Below are positions 15,489 through 26,665 of a DNA stretch of 64,000 nucleotides, piece by piece (the first letter of the stretch is position 1; the number at the start of each line of letters is the position of its first letter). This DNA comes from an uncultured Spirochaetota bacterium (GTDB lineage: Bacteria; Spirochaetota; Spirochaetia; JAFGXN01). A program made the position numbers and the translations under genes. The stretch is from assembly GCA_944388995.1 (NCBI GenBank), contig CALXKN010000002.1, positions 1 through 64,000 of the forward strand, given 5' to 3'. The notes under the pieces are model-generated. The model was given only the letters and a program-made list of their open reading frames with translations. It was not told where the DNA came from and made no database searches.

Positions 15489-18400
15489 ATGACAAAGGAA
15501 AAAACGCCTGTGACGCGGACTTATATCGGCGAAGATTTCAAGGACGTCATGGAACTTCCGAATCTGATCGATATTCAGCTGAAATCATACGAAGAGTTTT
15601 TACAGAGAGATGTTATTGCGGCGGGGAAAAAACCCGAACGGCAGGGACTGGAAGATGTTTTTCAAAGCACGTTTCCCATTAAAAGTCAGAACGGCGACAT
15701 TGAAATGCGCTACGTTTCATACCGCTTTGATGAAGACAATATCAAACTGACCGAAAACGAATGCAAAGTCAAAGGGCAGACGTATCAGATTCCGATCCGG
15801 GCGACCATTGACATTGCCTTTTTGGAGACGGGGGAAATCCGCCGGAAAGAAATTTACATGGGCGATATTCCTCTGATGACCGACCGCGGAACGTTTATCA
15901 TCAACGGCGCCGAGCGGGTCGTCGTCAGCCAGATTCACCGTTCTCCCGGCGTCATCTTCAATTACGAAGGAGGCGTCTATTCGTCAAGAATCATTCCTTA
16001 CCGCGGTTCGTGGCTGGAATTTGAAATTGACGCCAAAAAGAATTTGATTTACACCAAAATCGACCGGAAAAAGAAAATTCTCGGAACGATTTTTCTGCGG
16101 GCCATCGGGTACGACACGCGGAAAAAAATTATCGATGCGTTTTATAAAACGGCGACGGTTGCGGTTTCGGGTGAACCCGACAAAAATCGGCATTTAATCG
16201 ACCGGGTTTTTGCTGACGACGTGGTCATTGAAAAAGACGATGAGCAGACAAGGCTCTTTTCTGCCGGCGATAAAATTCATGAACATGATTTAACCGAGTT
16301 GGTTGAATTTGGCGTTAAAGAGGTTTCTCTCATCGATTTTGAGGCGGAGGGGTCTCTGAATTCCCGCATCATTATCAACTGTTTTGAGAAAGAGTCGGTG
16401 AAGTACACCGCTAAAGACGGCGAGTTTGGCGAAATGACTAAAAACGAGGCGCTGACGGCCGTCTACAATGTGCTGATGCCGGGCGAGCCGATTACTTTTG
16501 AAAACGCCGAGAAAGATCTCTCCGATATGTTTTTCTCGAAACGGCGCTACGACTTGGGAAAGGTCGGCCGTTATAAACTGAACAAGAAATTCGATTTTGA
16601 TTTTCCGATCGGCGAAGCGTGTCTGACAAAGGATGATCTTGTGGCGACGATGAAGTATTTGATCCGCGTTTACGAACGGGACGCTTCTGTCGACGATATC
16701 GACCACCTCGGAAACCGCCGCATCCGCAGCGTCGGCGAGCTTTTGACAAACGCGCTGAAAACCGCGTTTGTCAAGGTTGAGCGCCACGTCCGCGAGAAAA
16801 TGTCCTCCAAGGATCAGGCGGATACGCTGAAGCCGCAGGATATTTTATCGACGAAGCCGGTGATGGCGGCGCTGAACGAGTTTTTCGGTTCAAGCCAGCT
16901 GTCGCAGTTCATGGATCAGGTGAATCCGCTCTCCGAACTGACGCACAAGCGGCGTCTGAGCGCGTTGGGTCCCGGCGGGTTGACGCGCGACCGGGCCGGA
17001 TTTGAGGTCCGCGACGTTCACTACACCCATTACGGGCGTATGTGTCCGATTGAGACGCCGGAAGGTCCGAATATCGGATTGATTGTTTCGCTGGCCAATT
17101 ACACAAAGGTCAATGACTACGGATTTTTGGAAACCCCGTACCGGAAGGTTGTCGACGGAAAGGCGACGGAAGAAATCGAATACCTTTCCGCCATGGACGA
17201 AGATAAATACGTCGTCGCTCAGGCCAACGCAAAGCTGAATCCCGACGGTTCGTTTGTCGAAAAATTCGTTTCCTGCCGGAAGCAGGGCGATTATGTGACG
17301 AAAGAGCCGAAGGAAATCCAGTTTATGGACGTTTCCCCGAAGCAGGTCATTTCGGTGGCGACGTCTTTGATTCCGTTTCTGGAGCACGATGACGCCAACC
17401 GCGCGCTGATGGGGTCAAACATGCAGCGGCAGGCGGTGCCTCTGCTCTTTCCCGCCGCGCCGATTGTCGGAACCGGAATGGAGCGGAAGACCGCTTACGA
17501 CTCCGGCGTTCTGCTGAAGGCCAAAGAAGACGGCGAGGTTGTTTATGCGTCGGCAGAGCGGGTTGAGGTGAAGCCGGCGGACGGCGGTGAGAACCGGGTT
17601 TATCCGCTTCAGAAATACGCAAGAACCAACCAGGACACCTGTTTCAATCAGCGGCCGGTGGTTTCGGTCGGCGAGAAGGTGAGCGCGGGGACGGTTTTGG
17701 CCGACGGACCGGCGACCGACGACGGCGAATTGGCTCTCGGACGCAATGTTTTGGTCGGGTTTGTCCCGTGGAACGGCTACAATTACGAAGACGCCATTCT
17801 GATCAGCGAACGGATTGTTCAGGACGACGTTTTCACTTCCATCCACATCAAGGAATTTCCGATGGAAGTGCGGGAAACGAAGCTCGGACCCGAGCAGATT
17901 ACCCGCGATATTCCGAATGTCGGCGACAAAGCTTTGCAGAATTTGGACGCGGAAGGAATTATCCGTATCGGAGCAAAGGTTCAGGCCGGCGATATTTTGG
18001 TCGGAAAGGTGAGCCCGAAAGCCGACGGCGAATCGTCTCCCGAATCAAAACTGATGAGCGCGATTTTCGGTGAGAAGGCGAAGGAGAAGCGGGATACCTC
18101 TCTGCGGGTGCCGCACGGTTCGCAGGGAATCGTCGTTGATATTCAGCGTCTGAGTAAAAATAACGGCGACGAACTGAGTCCCGGCGTCAACGAAGTGGTG
18201 AAGGTGCTGGTGGCCGTTAAACGCAAACTGCGGGAAGGTGACAAGATGGCAGGCCGTCACGGAAACAAAGGTGTCGTTTCACGTGTTTTACCGGTGGAAG
18301 AGATGCCGTATATGGCTGACGGCACGCCGTTGGACGTCTGTCTCAATCCGCTGGGCGTTCCGTCTCGTATGAATTTGGGGCAGTTGCTGGAAACCGAGTT

Positions 18401-18983
18401 GGGTTGGGCCGGACTGAAACTGAAAGAGTGGTATTCGACGCCGGTCTTCCAGTCGGCATCCGATGAACAGATTCGCGGAAAGCTGAAGGCAGCCGGACTT
18501 CCCGAAAGTTCGAAAATCACATTGTATGACGGAAAAACCGGAGAACCGTTTAAAAACGATGTTTTTGTCGGTGTAATGTATATGATTAAGTTGAACCACT
18601 TGGTTGACGACAAAATGCACGCACGCAGCACTGGTCCTTATTCTCTGGTAACACAGCAGCCGTTGGGCGGAAAAGCTCAATTCGGCGGTCAGCGGTTGGG
18701 AGAAATGGAAGTTTGGGCGCTGGAAGCTTACGGCGCTTCCAACACGCTGCAGGAGCTGATGACCATCAAGTCCGACGATATGAACGGAAGAACCAAAATC
18801 TATGAGGCGATCGTCAAAGGAGAGCCGAATTCGACGGCCGATACGCCCGAATCGTTCAACGTTTTGGTTCAGGAGTTGCGGGGTCTGGCTCTTGACATCA
18901 TGATTTACGATGCGGACGGAAAGCCGGTGCCGCTGACTGAACGCGATGAAGAGTTGATTAACCGGCAGTCTGCCCTGTTTTAA
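15489..18983 (+). CDS. rpoB: RNA polymerase subunit beta
   Basis: 1164 aa, slightly shorter than the E. coli subunit. It forms half of the catalytic cleft. Rifampicin cluster I is intact: [20 protein letters not shown], then [12 protein letters not shown]. The residue equivalent to E. coli S531 is Ser (residue 491, codon 16959-16961). [15 protein letters not shown] and the C-terminal [20 protein letters not shown] blocks are present. It follows the rplL attenuator and a 150-nt leader with SD AAGGGGG, and precedes rpoC by 15 nt. Transcription probably comes from the promoter at 11971. Confidence 0.98.
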   Translation: MTKEKTPVTRTYIGEDFKDVMELPNLIDIQLKSYEEFLQRDVIAAGKKPERQGLEDVFQSTFPIKSQNGDIEMRYVSYRFDEDNIKLTENECKVKGQTYQIPIRATIDIAFLETGEIRRKEIYMGDIPLMTDRGTFIINGAERVVVSQIHRSPGVIFNYEGGVYSSRIIPYRGSWLEFEIDAKKNLIYTKIDRKKKILGTIFLRAIGYDTRKKIIDAFYKTATVAVSGEPDKNRHLIDRVFADDVVIEKDDEQTRLFSAGDKIHEHDLTELVEFGVKEVSLIDFEAEGSLNSRIIINCFEKESVKYTAKDGEFGEMTKNEALTAVYNVLMPGEPITFENAEKDLSDMFFSKRRYDLGKVGRYKLNKKFDFDFPIGEACLTKDDLVATMKYLIRVYERDASVDDIDHLGNRRIRSVGELLTNALKTAFVKVERHVREKMSSKDQADTLKPQDILSTKPVMAALNEFFGSSQLSQFMDQVNPLSELTHKRRLSALGPGGLTRDRAGFEVRDVHYTHYGRMCPIETPEGPNIGLIVSLANYTKVNDYGFLETPYRKVVDGKATEEIEYLSAMDEDKYVVAQANAKLNPDGSFVEKFVSCRKQGDYVTKEPKEIQFMDVSPKQVISVATSLIPFLEHDDANRALMGSNMQRQAVPLLFPAAPIVGTGMERKTAYDSGVLLKAKEDGEVVYASAERVEVKPADGGENRVYPLQKYARTNQDTCFNQRPVVSVGEKVSAGTVLADGPATDDGELALGRNVLVGFVPWNGYNYEDAILISERIVQDDVFTSIHIKEFPMEVRETKLGPEQITRDIPNVGDKALQNLDAEGIIRIGAKVQAGDILVGKVSPKADGESSPESKLMSAIFGEKAKEKRDTSLRVPHGSQGIVVDIQRLSKNNGDELSPGVNEVVKVLVAVKRKLREGDKMAGRHGNKGVVSRVLPVEEMPYMADGTPLDVCLNPLGVPSRMNLGQLLETELGWAGLKLKEWYSTPVFQSASDEQIRGKLKAAGLPESSKITLYDGKTGEPFKNDVFVGVMYMIKLNHLVDDKMHARSTGPYSLVTQQPLGGKAQFGGQRLGEMEVWALEAYGASNTLQELMTIKSDDMNGRTKIYEAIVKGEPNSTADTPESFNVLVQELRGLALDIMIYDADGKPVPLTERDEELINRQSALF

Positions 18984-18998
18984 TGAGGAAGGGAATCG

Positions 18999-21900
18999 AT
19001 GGAAGATATGCAAGATTTCGATAAAATGAAAATCATTTTGGCCTCTCCCGAGAAAATCCGCGCCTGGTCTTACGGCGAGGTGAAAAAGTCGGAGACCATC
19101 AATTACCGCACGCTCCGCCCGGAACGCGACGGTCTTTTCTGCGAAAAGATTTTCGGAACCACAAAAGAGTGGGAGTGTTACTGCGGGAAATTCAAGTCGA
19201 TTCGCTACAAAGGGGTCATCTGCGACCGCTGCGGTGTCGAAGTGACGCACTTCAAGGTCCGCCGCGAGCGGATGGGACACATCGAATTGGCGTCCCCCGT
19301 CGCCCACATCTGGTATTACCGTACCGCTCCGTCAAGAATGGCGCTGCTGCTCGATTTGAATTCCAACGATTTGCGCTCCGTTCTGGCTTACGAGAAATAC
19401 ATCGTAACCGATCCCGGCGATACCGATTTGAAAAAGCAGCAGCTTTTGACCGAAGCGGATATGGCGGAATGCCGCTCCCGCTACGGAATGAACTTTACCG
19501 CGGAAATGGGAGCCGAAGCGGTCCGGACGCTTTTAAAGGGCTTGGATCTTGACAAGCTGGCGATGGAATTGCGCGCCCAGATGATTCAAAAGGGGGCGAA
19601 GGCCGAGAAACGGTTGGTCAAGCGCATCGAAATCGTCGAAAATTTCCGCGATTCAGGCAACAAACCCGAATGGATGATTCTGGACGTGATTCCGGTGATT
19701 CCGCCGGATTTGCGGCCGATGGTTCAGCTGGAAGGCGGACGGTTTGCGACCTCCGACCTGAACGATCTTTACCGGAAGGTGATTACCCGTAACGGACGGC
19801 TTCAGAAGCTGTTGGATCTTCACGCTCCGGATATCATCGTCCGCAACGAAAAGCGGATGCTGCAGGAAGCCGTTGATGCGCTTTTCGATAATTCGAAGAA
19901 AAAAACAACGGCGGCCAACGGTCGTCCGAAAAAATCCCTCTCCGATATGCTGAGAGGAAAACAGGGTCGTTTCCGCCAGAACCTTTTGGGAAAGCGCGTC
20001 GATTATTCCGGCCGTTCGGTTATTGTTGTCGGTCCGACATTGCGGCTTCATCAGTGCGGAATTCCGACCAAAATGGCTTTGGAGCTGTACAAGCCGTTTT
20101 TGATTAAAAAACTGGTTGACCGCGGCGTTGTTTTCAACGTCAAGAAAGCGAAGATGCTGGTGGAGCAGGAAGACGCCGAAGTCTTTGCCGTTCTGGATGA
20201 AGTGGTCAAAGAACATCCGGTCATGCTCAACCGCGCGCCGACCCTGCACCGCCTGGGAATTCAGGCGTTTGAACCGGTGCTGGTGGAGGGCAAGGCGATT
20301 CGGCTGCATCCGCTTGTTTGTCACGCGTTTAATGCAGACTTTGACGGCGACCAAATGGCGGTGCACCTGCCGCTGACTCAGGCGGCCCAGATTGAGTGCT
20401 GGACGCTGATGCTGTCGGCCAATAACCTTTTGAACCCGGCCAACGGATCGCCGATTGTCTTTCCGTCGCAGGACATGGTTCTCGGTATCTACTACTTAAC
20501 AAAAGATAAACCGGGCGTGAAGGGCGAGGGAAAAGTTTATTACGATTGTGACGAAGTGGTGCTGGCGGCGGAGACCGATTGCATCAGTTATCATGCGAAA
20601 ATCAAATGCCTTGTTGACGGTGAGCTGATTGAGACGACGCCGGGACGGATCATCTTCAATATGGCGATGCCGAAAGAAGTTCCGTTTGTCAATAAGACGA
20701 TGGGCGATAAGGAACTGAAGATTTTCATCGGCGACGTCTTTAAAAAATTCGGATCGGCCGTGACCATCGAAATGCTGGATTCCATCAAAGATACCGGATA
20801 CAAATATGCGACCGTTTTCGGCGCGACGATCAGTATCGACGACATCATCATTCCCGAAGAAAAAAGGACGATGATTGACGCCGCCAACCGGGAGACGGAA
20901 AAAATCCAGCAGCAGTACATTCAGGGGCACATTACGCTTGAAGAACGGTACAACCGCGTCGTCGAGGAGTGGAGCAAGACCAACGAAGATCTGACAAACA
21001 CGCTGATGAAGACGCTGAGCGAGACCGACGACGGGTTCAATCCGGTGTTCATGATGGCGCATTCGGGAGCCCGCGGTTCGCGGACGCAAATCCGTCAGCT
21101 GGCAGGTATGCGCGGATTGATGGCCAAGCCGTCGGGGGAAATCATCGATTTGCCGATCCGATCCAACTTCAAGGAGGGGCTTTCGGTCATCGAATTTTAC
21201 ATTTCGACCAACGGCGCCCGCAAAGGTTTGGCGGATACGGCTCTGAAAACGGCGGAGGCTGGTTACCTGACGCGGCGGTTGGTTGACATTGCGCAGGACG
21301 TCGTTGTCAACGAAGAGGACTGCGGCACCATCAACGGCGTCGAGACGTCGGCCCTGAAAGACGGCGAGGACATTGTCGAGTCTCTGAAAGACCGGATTGT
21401 CGGACGCTTCCCGATTGAAGACGTCCGTCACCCGATTACCGGCGACATCATCGTGGAGGCCAATCACGAAATAACCGAAGAGATTGCTTCTGAAATCGAG
21501 GCGGTCGGCATTGAAAAGGTAAAAATCCGCATGGTTCTGACCTGCGAAGCGAAGCACGGCGTCTGCAAAATGTGCTACGGGCGCAATTTGGCCAACAACA
21601 AGACGGTCGACATCGGCGAGGCGGTCGGTATCATTGCGGCCCAGTCGATCGGTCAGCCGGGAACGCAGCTGACGATGAGAACCTTTCACATCGGCGGCGC
21701 GGCGACCAAAATCAGCGAAGAGAACCGTATCAGCCTGAAATATCCGGTTGTCGTGACGGCGGTCAACGGAACCTGTGTCGAGGCGGCCGACGGTTCGGTA
21801 CTGTTTGCCCGGAAAGGCAATCTGCGGGTTCAGAAAATCATCACGCAGTTTGACATTCAGCCGACCGATACGGTTTTGGTGGAAGAGGGACAGAAGGTGA

Positions 21901-23270
21901 CCGTCGGAATGCCGGTTTACAAAAACGGCGGCAGAACGACGGAGGCGACCGAAAACGGTTACGTTCACCTTGACGGCTCCCGGCTGATGCTTTTGGCGCA
22001 GGAGCAGAAAATCGAGATCCGTACCGGTTCGGTGCTGCTGGCGAAGGAAGGCGACATTGTCAAAGCCGGAGACTCAATCGCGACGTTTGACCCCTTCTCC
22101 GAGCCGATTATTGCCGAGCAGACGGGAACGGTGAAATTCGAAGGCGTGATTCCCGGTTCGACACTGAAAGAGGAAATCAATGACGACACCGGTAACATTG
22201 AGTACAAAATCACCGATATTTACGAAGACATTGAACCGAAGCTGCTGATTGTCGGCGACGGCGGGGAGCTTTTAGGCGAATACTACCTTCCCGGCGGCGC
22301 CTACCTGAACGTGCAGGACGGCGATAAAGTCGAAAAAGGCCGTTTTCTGGCGAAGATTCTGAAAGAGAGCGGGAAAACGATGGACATCACCTCCGGTCTT
22401 CCGCGTGTCGGCGAACTTTTCGAAGCGCGTTCCCTTAAAGATCCCGCCGTCCTTTCCCGCATTACGGGAACGGTCAAATTCGGCGAAAGCGTCAAGAAAA
22501 AACGTGTTGTCATTGTCGTTGACCGTTTTGGCAAAGAGTACAAACACCAGATTCCGATGGACAAACATCTGTTGGTGCGTGACGGCGATTTAGTGGAAGC
22601 GGGCGAACAGTTGTGCGACGGAAATATCGAACCGCACGACATTCTGGAAATTCTCGGAGAAAACGAATTACAGCGCTTCCTGATGAACGAAATTCAGGCG
22701 GTTTACCGACTGCAGGGTGTCAATATCAACGATAAGCACATCGGTGTGATCATCAGGCAAATGATGCGTCGGGTTGAAATCGTAGCGGTTGGCGATACCA
22801 ACTTCATCTATGGTCAGCAGGTCGATAAGTTTCGATTCTTTGAAGAAAATCAGCGGGTTATTAAGAAGGGAGGTCAGCCGGCCGTTGCCAAACCGTTGCT
22901 GTTGGGAATCACCCGTGCTGCGTTGAGCATCGACAGCTTCCTTTCCGCCGCCTCGTTCCAGGAGACGACCAAGGTTCTGACAAATGCGGCCATCGCCGGC
23001 AGTACGGACGAATTGCGCGGTCTGAAAGAGAATATCATCATCGGACACAAGATTCCGGCGGGAACGGGAAACCGGATTTACCGCAACATCAAGCTGGTGG
23101 ACGAATCGATGAAAAATCTCGACGAAGCGGTTAAGGATATCATGAACGAGCGGCTTGACTACGAGGACGAGTTTGACGATATCGACGATTTAATGGAAGA
23201 ACCGGAAGACGACGATTTCGCCGATTTTGCCGACGAGGATGAGGACGAAGAGGCGGATACGGAAAATTGA
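18999..23270 (+). CDS. rpoC: RNA polymerase subunit beta-prime
   Basis: 1423 aa. The N-terminal zinc site is [20 protein letters not shown], the catalytic Mg motif NADFDGD is at about residues 445-451, the trigger-loop region is [16 protein letters not shown], and the second zinc site is [13 protein letters not shown]. Start ATG 18999 has SD AGGAAGGGA; a second ATG at 19011 is a less likely start. The last ~45 residues are an unusual acidic tail ([20 protein letters not shown] and more Asp/Glu). A promoter for rpsL lies just after the stop. Confidence 0.98.
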   Translation: MEDMQDFDKMKIILASPEKIRAWSYGEVKKSETINYRTLRPERDGLFCEKIFGTTKEWECYCGKFKSIRYKGVICDRCGVEVTHFKVRRERMGHIELASPVAHIWYYRTAPSRMALLLDLNSNDLRSVLAYEKYIVTDPGDTDLKKQQLLTEADMAECRSRYGMNFTAEMGAEAVRTLLKGLDLDKLAMELRAQMIQKGAKAEKRLVKRIEIVENFRDSGNKPEWMILDVIPVIPPDLRPMVQLEGGRFATSDLNDLYRKVITRNGRLQKLLDLHAPDIIVRNEKRMLQEAVDALFDNSKKKTTAANGRPKKSLSDMLRGKQGRFRQNLLGKRVDYSGRSVIVVGPTLRLHQCGIPTKMALELYKPFLIKKLVDRGVVFNVKKAKMLVEQEDAEVFAVLDEVVKEHPVMLNRAPTLHRLGIQAFEPVLVEGKAIRLHPLVCHAFNADFDGDQMAVHLPLTQAAQIECWTLMLSANNLLNPANGSPIVFPSQDMVLGIYYLTKDKPGVKGEGKVYYDCDEVVLAAETDCISYHAKIKCLVDGELIETTPGRIIFNMAMPKEVPFVNKTMGDKELKIFIGDVFKKFGSAVTIEMLDSIKDTGYKYATVFGATISIDDIIIPEEKRTMIDAANRETEKIQQQYIQGHITLEERYNRVVEEWSKTNEDLTNTLMKTLSETDDGFNPVFMMAHSGARGSRTQIRQLAGMRGLMAKPSGEIIDLPIRSNFKEGLSVIEFYISTNGARKGLADTALKTAEAGYLTRRLVDIAQDVVVNEEDCGTINGVETSALKDGEDIVESLKDRIVGRFPIEDVRHPITGDIIVEANHEITEEIASEIEAVGIEKVKIRMVLTCEAKHGVCKMCYGRNLANNKTVDIGEAVGIIAAQSIGQPGTQLTMRTFHIGGAATKISEENRISLKYPVVVTAVNGTCVEAADGSVLFARKGNLRVQKIITQFDIQPTDTVLVEEGQKVTVGMPVYKNGGRTTEATENGYVHLDGSRLMLLAQEQKIEIRTGSVLLAKEGDIVKAGDSIATFDPFSEPIIAEQTGTVKFEGVIPGSTLKEEINDDTGNIEYKITDIYEDIEPKLLIVGDGGELLGEYYLPGGAYLNVQDGDKVEKGRFLAKILKESGKTMDITSGLPRVGELFEARSLKDPAVLSRITGTVKFGESVKKKRVVIVVDRFGKEYKHQIPMDKHLLVRDGDLVEAGEQLCDGNIEPHDILEILGENELQRFLMNEIQAVYRLQGVNINDKHIGVIIRQMMRRVEIVAVGDTNFIYGQQVDKFRFFEENQRVIKKGGQPAVAKPLLLGITRAALSIDSFLSAASFQETTKVLTNAAIAGSTDELRGLKENIIIGHKIPAGTGNRIYRNIKLVDESMKNLDEAVKDIMNERLDYEDEFDDIDDLMEEPEDDDFADFADEDEDEEADTEN

Positions 23271-23280
23271 TCCGGACGGC

Positions 23281-23309
23281 TTGACAAGAGAGTGCGAATT
23301 TGATATTTT
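23281..23309 (+). promoter_or_regulatory. Promoter of rpsL-rpsG
   Basis: TTGACA (23281-23286), a 17-nt spacer, and TATTTT (23304-23309) with TGA just before the -10 (extended). It begins 11 nt after rpoC, so the str genes can be transcribed independently of rpoBC. Confidence 0.75.
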
Positions 23310-23352
23310 AAAAGTCCGCAACAGGTATGTTATTTTTTATTAGGAGACGGAA

Positions 23353-23727
23353 ATGCCTACGATAAACCAGTTGGTTAGAAAAGGTAGAGAAAAAGCAAAG
23401 AAAAAGAGTAAATCGCCGGCGCTGGAAGCGTGCCCGCAGAAAAGGGGCGTCTGCGTCCGCGTTATGACGATGACGCCGAAAAAACCGAATTCGGCTTTAC
23501 GGAAAGTCGCGAGGGTCCGTTTGTCAAACGGAATCGAGGTGACGGCCTACATTCCCGGTATCGGACACAACCTGCAGGAGCACTCCGTTGTGCTTTTGCG
23601 CGGCGGAAGGGTCAAAGATCTTCCCGGTGTGCGTTACCACATTATCCGCGGTGCGAAAGATACGTTGGGCGTCAACGACCGCAAGCAGGGCCGCAGTAAG
23701 TACGGAAGCAAGAGACCGAAAGCATAA
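23353..23727 (+). CDS. rpsL: 30S ribosomal protein S12 (uS12)
   Basis: 124 aa. Decoding-centre protein. [15 protein letters not shown] and [16 protein letters not shown] carry unmodified lysines at the streptomycin-resistance positions (E. coli K42 and K87). TAGGAGAC SD before ATG. 12 nt separate it from rpsG. Confidence 0.97.
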   Translation: MPTINQLVRKGREKAKKKSKSPALEACPQKRGVCVRVMTMTPKKPNSALRKVARVRLSNGIEVTAYIPGIGHNLQEHSVVLLRGGRVKDLPGVRYHIIRGAKDTLGVNDRKQGRSKYGSKRPKA

Positions 23728-23739
23728 GGACAGAAGGAA

Positions 23740-24210
23740 ATGGCTAAAACAGGAGAAGGCAAGAAAACTCAAACGCAGGCGGATCCGATTTACGGAAATA
23801 GTGTTGTGGCCCGTTTTGTCGGGCGGATGATGCTGGACGGAAAAAAGACCGTCAGTTATAGAAACATTTACGGAGCGCTGGATCTTTTAAAGGAAAAGGG
23901 CAACGAAAAGCCGCTGGATGTTTTTTTAAAGGCAATCGATAACGTGAAACCGCAGGTTGAGGTCAAATCAAGGAGAGTCGGCGGTTCGACTTATCAGGTT
24001 CCGGTTTCCATCGACGAAAAACGGCAGGAAGCGCTGGCTATGCGTTGGGTCATTAAAGCGGCCCGCAGCCGGAGCGGTAAAACGATGGCGGAGAAGCTGT
24101 GCGCCGAGTTTTTGGACGCCTCCAACTCGACCGGAGCGGCCTTTAAGAAAAAAGAGGACACTCACCGCATGGCGGAAGCTAACAAGGCTTTCAGCCACTA
24201 CCGTTTCTGA
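23740..24210 (+). CDS. rpsG: 30S ribosomal protein S7 (uS7)
   Basis: 156 aa. It nucleates the 30S head and contacts the E site. The conserved [20 protein letters not shown] and [12 protein letters not shown] blocks are followed by [19 protein letters not shown], and the C-terminus ends NKAFSHYRF. fusA, normally next in the str operon, is absent; 231 nt of regulatory DNA and tuf follow. Confidence 0.97.
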   Translation: MAKTGEGKKTQTQADPIYGNSVVARFVGRMMLDGKKTVSYRNIYGALDLLKEKGNEKPLDVFLKAIDNVKPQVEVKSRRVGGSTYQVPVSIDEKRQEALAMRWVIKAARSRSGKTMAEKLCAEFLDASNSTGAAFKKKEDTHRMAEANKAFSHYRF

Positions 24211-24224
24211 AAATAAAAAATTTA

Positions 24225-24263
24225 ACGCAAACTCTTGACTTAAACGGAGTTTGCGTGTAATAT
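24225..24263 (+). promoter_or_regulatory. tuf promoter enclosed by a 10-bp inverted repeat
   Basis: TTGACT (24235-24240), a 17-nt spacer, and TAATAT (24258-24263) form a strong promoter. A perfect inverted repeat, ACGCAAACTC (24225-24234) and GAGTTTGCGT (24247-24256), brackets the -35. It could be an operator or, in the rpsG transcript, a hairpin. No T run follows, so a terminator role is weak. Confidence 0.75.
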
Positions 24264-24269
24264 CAATAC

Positions 24270-24430
24270 GCAGACTGTCCAAACCGGTTAACCGGCCTTT
24301 CAGGCGAGGATAATCAGGTGGAAAGTCTCTTTCTATAAGAGATTCTTCTGAACCGATTCCACCGAATACAGTCTCATTTGTGTAAAAAGGCAGAATAACT
24401 GCTGATAAATAGAACCATTATTTTATCTTG
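24270..24430 (+). promoter_or_regulatory. Long structured 5' leader of tuf (candidate cis-regulatory RNA)
   Basis: The transcript should start near 24270, giving a ~170-nt leader, by far the longest in the cluster. By eye it folds as a three-way junction. The closing stem is AGACTGT (24272-24278) with ACAGTCT (24368-24374). Stem 2 is CCGG-TTAA-CCGG (24284-24295). Stem 3 is GGTGGAA (24317-24323) with TTCCACC (24357-24363), topped by an 8-bp helix (24324-24331 with 24337-24344). A further small hairpin GCAG/CTGC (24390-24402) precedes the SD. The AGTCTC sequence occurs twice (24325, 24370), allowing an alternative pairing of the 5' end. No match to a riboswitch class I know. Confidence 0.6.
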
Positions 24431-24441
24431 GAGGAAAAAAG

Positions 24442-25626
24442 ATGGCAAAGGATAAGTTTGTAAGAACGAAACCGCACATTAACGTAGGAACGATCGGTCA
24501 CGTTGACCACGGTAAAACGACGTTGACGGCGGCGATTTCACAGTACTGCGCCCTGAAAAACGGCGGTAAAGTGATGAAGTATGAGGATATCGATAACGCT
24601 CCGGAAGAAAAAGAGCGCGGTATCACCATTAATACCCGTCACGTTGAGTATGAAACGCCGACCCGCCACTACGCTCACGTTGACTGTCCGGGGCACGCCG
24701 ACTACATCAAGAACATGATTACCGGTGCTGCTCAGATGGACGGCGCGATCATTTTGTGTGCGGCCGATTCCGGTCCGGAACCCCAGACCCGCGAACACAT
24801 TCTGTTGGCCCGTCAGGTCGGAGTTCCCAAGTTGATTGTTTTCCTGAATAAAATGGATTTGGCCGATCCCGAATTGGTGGACTTGGTCGAAATGGAGATT
24901 CAGGACATTCTGACCAGCTTCGGATACGATGAAAACACGCCGATCATCAAAGGTTCCGCTTTTGAGGCGATGAGCCATCCGGATGATCCGGAAAAGACGA
25001 AGTGCATTCAGGAGCTGCTGGATACAATGGATGCGTACTTCCCGATTCCCGAGCGCGATGTCGACAAACCGTTCCTGATGCCGATTGAGGATATTTTCTC
25101 GATTCAGGGCCGCGGAACCGTTGTTACGGGCCGTGTCGAGCGCGGCGTTCTGCATATGAACGACGAGCTGGAAATTGTCGGTATCAAGGAAACGCAGAAA
25201 ACCGTTTGTACCGGTATTGAAATGTTCAATAAATTGTTGGATGAGGCTCAGGCCGGCGACAACATCGGAGCTCTGCTGCGCGGTATCGATAAAAAGGCCG
25301 TTCAGAGAGGACAGGTTTTGGCGAAGCCGGGAACGATTACTCCGCATTCGAAATTCAAGGCGACGGTTTACGTTCTGAGTAAAGATGAAGGCGGACGCCA
25401 CTCCCCGTTCTTCAACGGTTACCGGCCGCAGTTCTACTTCAGAACAACCGATATTACGGGAACGGTGACATTGCCGGCAGACAAGCAAATGGTTATGCCC
25501 GGCGACAACGTAGAATTGACTGTTGAGTTGATTCACCCGATTGCAATGGAGAAAGGTTTGCGCTTAGCGATTCGCGAAGGCGGCAAAACCGTTGCCAGCG
25601 GTCAGGTTACCGAAATCATCGAATAA
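24442..25626 (+). CDS. tuf: Elongation factor Tu
   Basis: 394 aa. GTPase that delivers aminoacyl-tRNA to the ribosome. G1 is GHVDHGKT (residues 19-26), followed by the switch-I block [15 protein letters not shown]3 DCPGHADY, G4 NKMD and G5 GSAFEA. Domains 2 and 3 are complete, ending [30 protein letters not shown]. It has its own promoter and long leader, fitting the very high expression expected. A 12-bp hairpin separates it from rpsJ. Confidence 0.98.
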   Translation: MAKDKFVRTKPHINVGTIGHVDHGKTTLTAAISQYCALKNGGKVMKYEDIDNAPEEKERGITINTRHVEYETPTRHYAHVDCPGHADYIKNMITGAAQMDGAIILCAADSGPEPQTREHILLARQVGVPKLIVFLNKMDLADPELVDLVEMEIQDILTSFGYDENTPIIKGSAFEAMSHPDDPEKTKCIQELLDTMDAYFPIPERDVDKPFLMPIEDIFSIQGRGTVVTGRVERGVLHMNDELEIVGIKETQKTVCTGIEMFNKLLDEAQAGDNIGALLRGIDKKAVQRGQVLAKPGTITPHSKFKATVYVLSKDEGGRHSPFFNGYRPQFYFRTTDITGTVTLPADKQMVMPGDNVELTVELIHPIAMEKGLRLAIREGGKTVASGQVTEIIE

Positions 25627-25641
25627 TCAGTTTAAGCGAGG

Positions 25642-25676
25642 AACAGTCCTGCTTGTATGAGCAGGACTGTTTATTC
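25642..25676 (+). terminator. Attenuator-like hairpin between tuf and rpsJ
   Basis: A perfect 12-bp stem AACAGTCCTGCT (25642-25653) / AGCAGGACTGTT (25660-25671) with a 6-nt loop is followed by only a short T-rich TATT, then the rpsJ SD. Since no promoter is seen before rpsJ, incomplete termination here would set the tuf to S10-operon ratio. Confidence 0.65.
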
Positions 25677-25686
25677 AGGAGGAATC

Positions 25687-26022
25687 ATGACTGCGAAAGC
25701 AAAGAACGGGAAACCGGCAGACGACAAAATCCGGGTTCGTTTAAGAAGTTTTGATATTGAGTTGATTGATGTAAGTGCGAAATCGATTGTCGATACGGTT
25801 GCTAAGGTCGGTGCCGATTTTTCGGGTCCCGTTCCTCTTCCCACGAAAATCGAAAAGTTTACAGTTTTGCGCTCGCCGCACGTCAATAAAAAGGCTCGCG
25901 AGCAATTTGAAATGAGAACGCATAAACGGCTGATTGATATTTATAATCCGGATCAGAAAGTGGTCGAGGCATTGATGAGATTGGAGTTGCCGGCCGGAGT
26001 GGATGTTGAGATCAAACAATAG
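25687..26022 (+). CDS. rpsJ: 30S ribosomal protein S10 (uS10)
   Basis: 111 aa from ATG 25687, chosen because CAGGAGGAATC precedes it; an in-frame ATG at 25657 lies in the hairpin loop. [20 protein letters not shown] and [20 protein letters not shown] are the family blocks. A short Lys-rich N-terminal extension is present. It also contacts NusG in transcription-translation coupling. First gene of the S10 operon. Confidence 0.96.
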   Translation: MTAKAKNGKPADDKIRVRLRSFDIELIDVSAKSIVDTVAKVGADFSGPVPLPTKIEKFTVLRSPHVNKKAREQFEMRTHKRLIDIYNPDQKVVEALMRLELPAGVDVEIKQ

Positions 26023-26033
26023 AGGAAAAGGAA

Positions 26034-26654
26034 ATGCTTGGATTGATCGGCAAGAAGATTGGAATGACGAGGATTTTCGACGAGGCGGGAAAGGTCACCC
26101 CCGTGACTGTTCTTCAAATCGAAGATAATTATGTCGTCGCTTTAAGAAACGAAGAAAAAAACGGTTACAACGCCTGTGTTTTGGGTTCCGGTTTGAAGAA
26201 AAAAAGCCGTGTGACTAAACCGTATGCGGGGCAGTTCCCTGAAGGTGTAGAGCCGACTCAATATTTGATTGAGTGCCGCGATTTCGATTTAGAGGCGAAT
26301 ATCGGCGACAAGTTGACAGTTGAAACGTTCCGCGATATCGACTTTGTTGATGTTGTCGGAATTTCTAAAGGAAAAGGATTTCAAGGTGCAATGAAGCGCC
26401 ACGGTTTCGGCGGCGGACGAAAGACGCACGGTTCGAAATTTCATAGAGCGTTGGGCGGTACCGGTGCGGCGACGACTCCGGGAACGACGAAAAAAGGCCG
26501 CAAAATGGCTGGTCGTATGGGCGCCGAGCGAATTACCGTGCTGAATTTGCGTGTAATGAAAGTTGATGCGGATAAAGGTGTTCTTTTGGTGAAAGGCGCC
26601 GTTCCCGGCTATGCAAACGGTCTTGTCTTTGTTCGCGAGGCAATTAAGGGTTAA
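26034..26654 (+). CDS. rplC: 50S ribosomal protein L3 (uL3)
   Basis: 206 aa. N-terminus LIGKKIGMTRIFDEAGKVTPVTVLQ. The loop reaching the peptidyl transferase centre contains KGKGFQGAMKRHGF with the Gln that is methylated in many bacteria. SD AGGAAAAGGAA before ATG, 11 nt after rpsJ. Confidence 0.97.
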   Translation: MLGLIGKKIGMTRIFDEAGKVTPVTVLQIEDNYVVALRNEEKNGYNACVLGSGLKKKSRVTKPYAGQFPEGVEPTQYLIECRDFDLEANIGDKLTVETFRDIDFVDVVGISKGKGFQGAMKRHGFGGGRKTHGSKFHRALGGTGAATTPGTTKKGRKMAGRMGAERITVLNLRVMKVDADKGVLLVKGAVPGYANGLVFVREAIKG

Positions 26655-26665
26655 AGGCGGCGGAT

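Noticed and set aside
20496-21968. Long antisense reading frame (490 codons) opposite rpoC
   Set aside because: Arg/Asn-rich low-complexity translation with no SD and no domain; it is the shadow of rpoC codon bias. The same applies to the 332-codon frame opposite tuf (24538-25536) and the 422-codon frame opposite secY.
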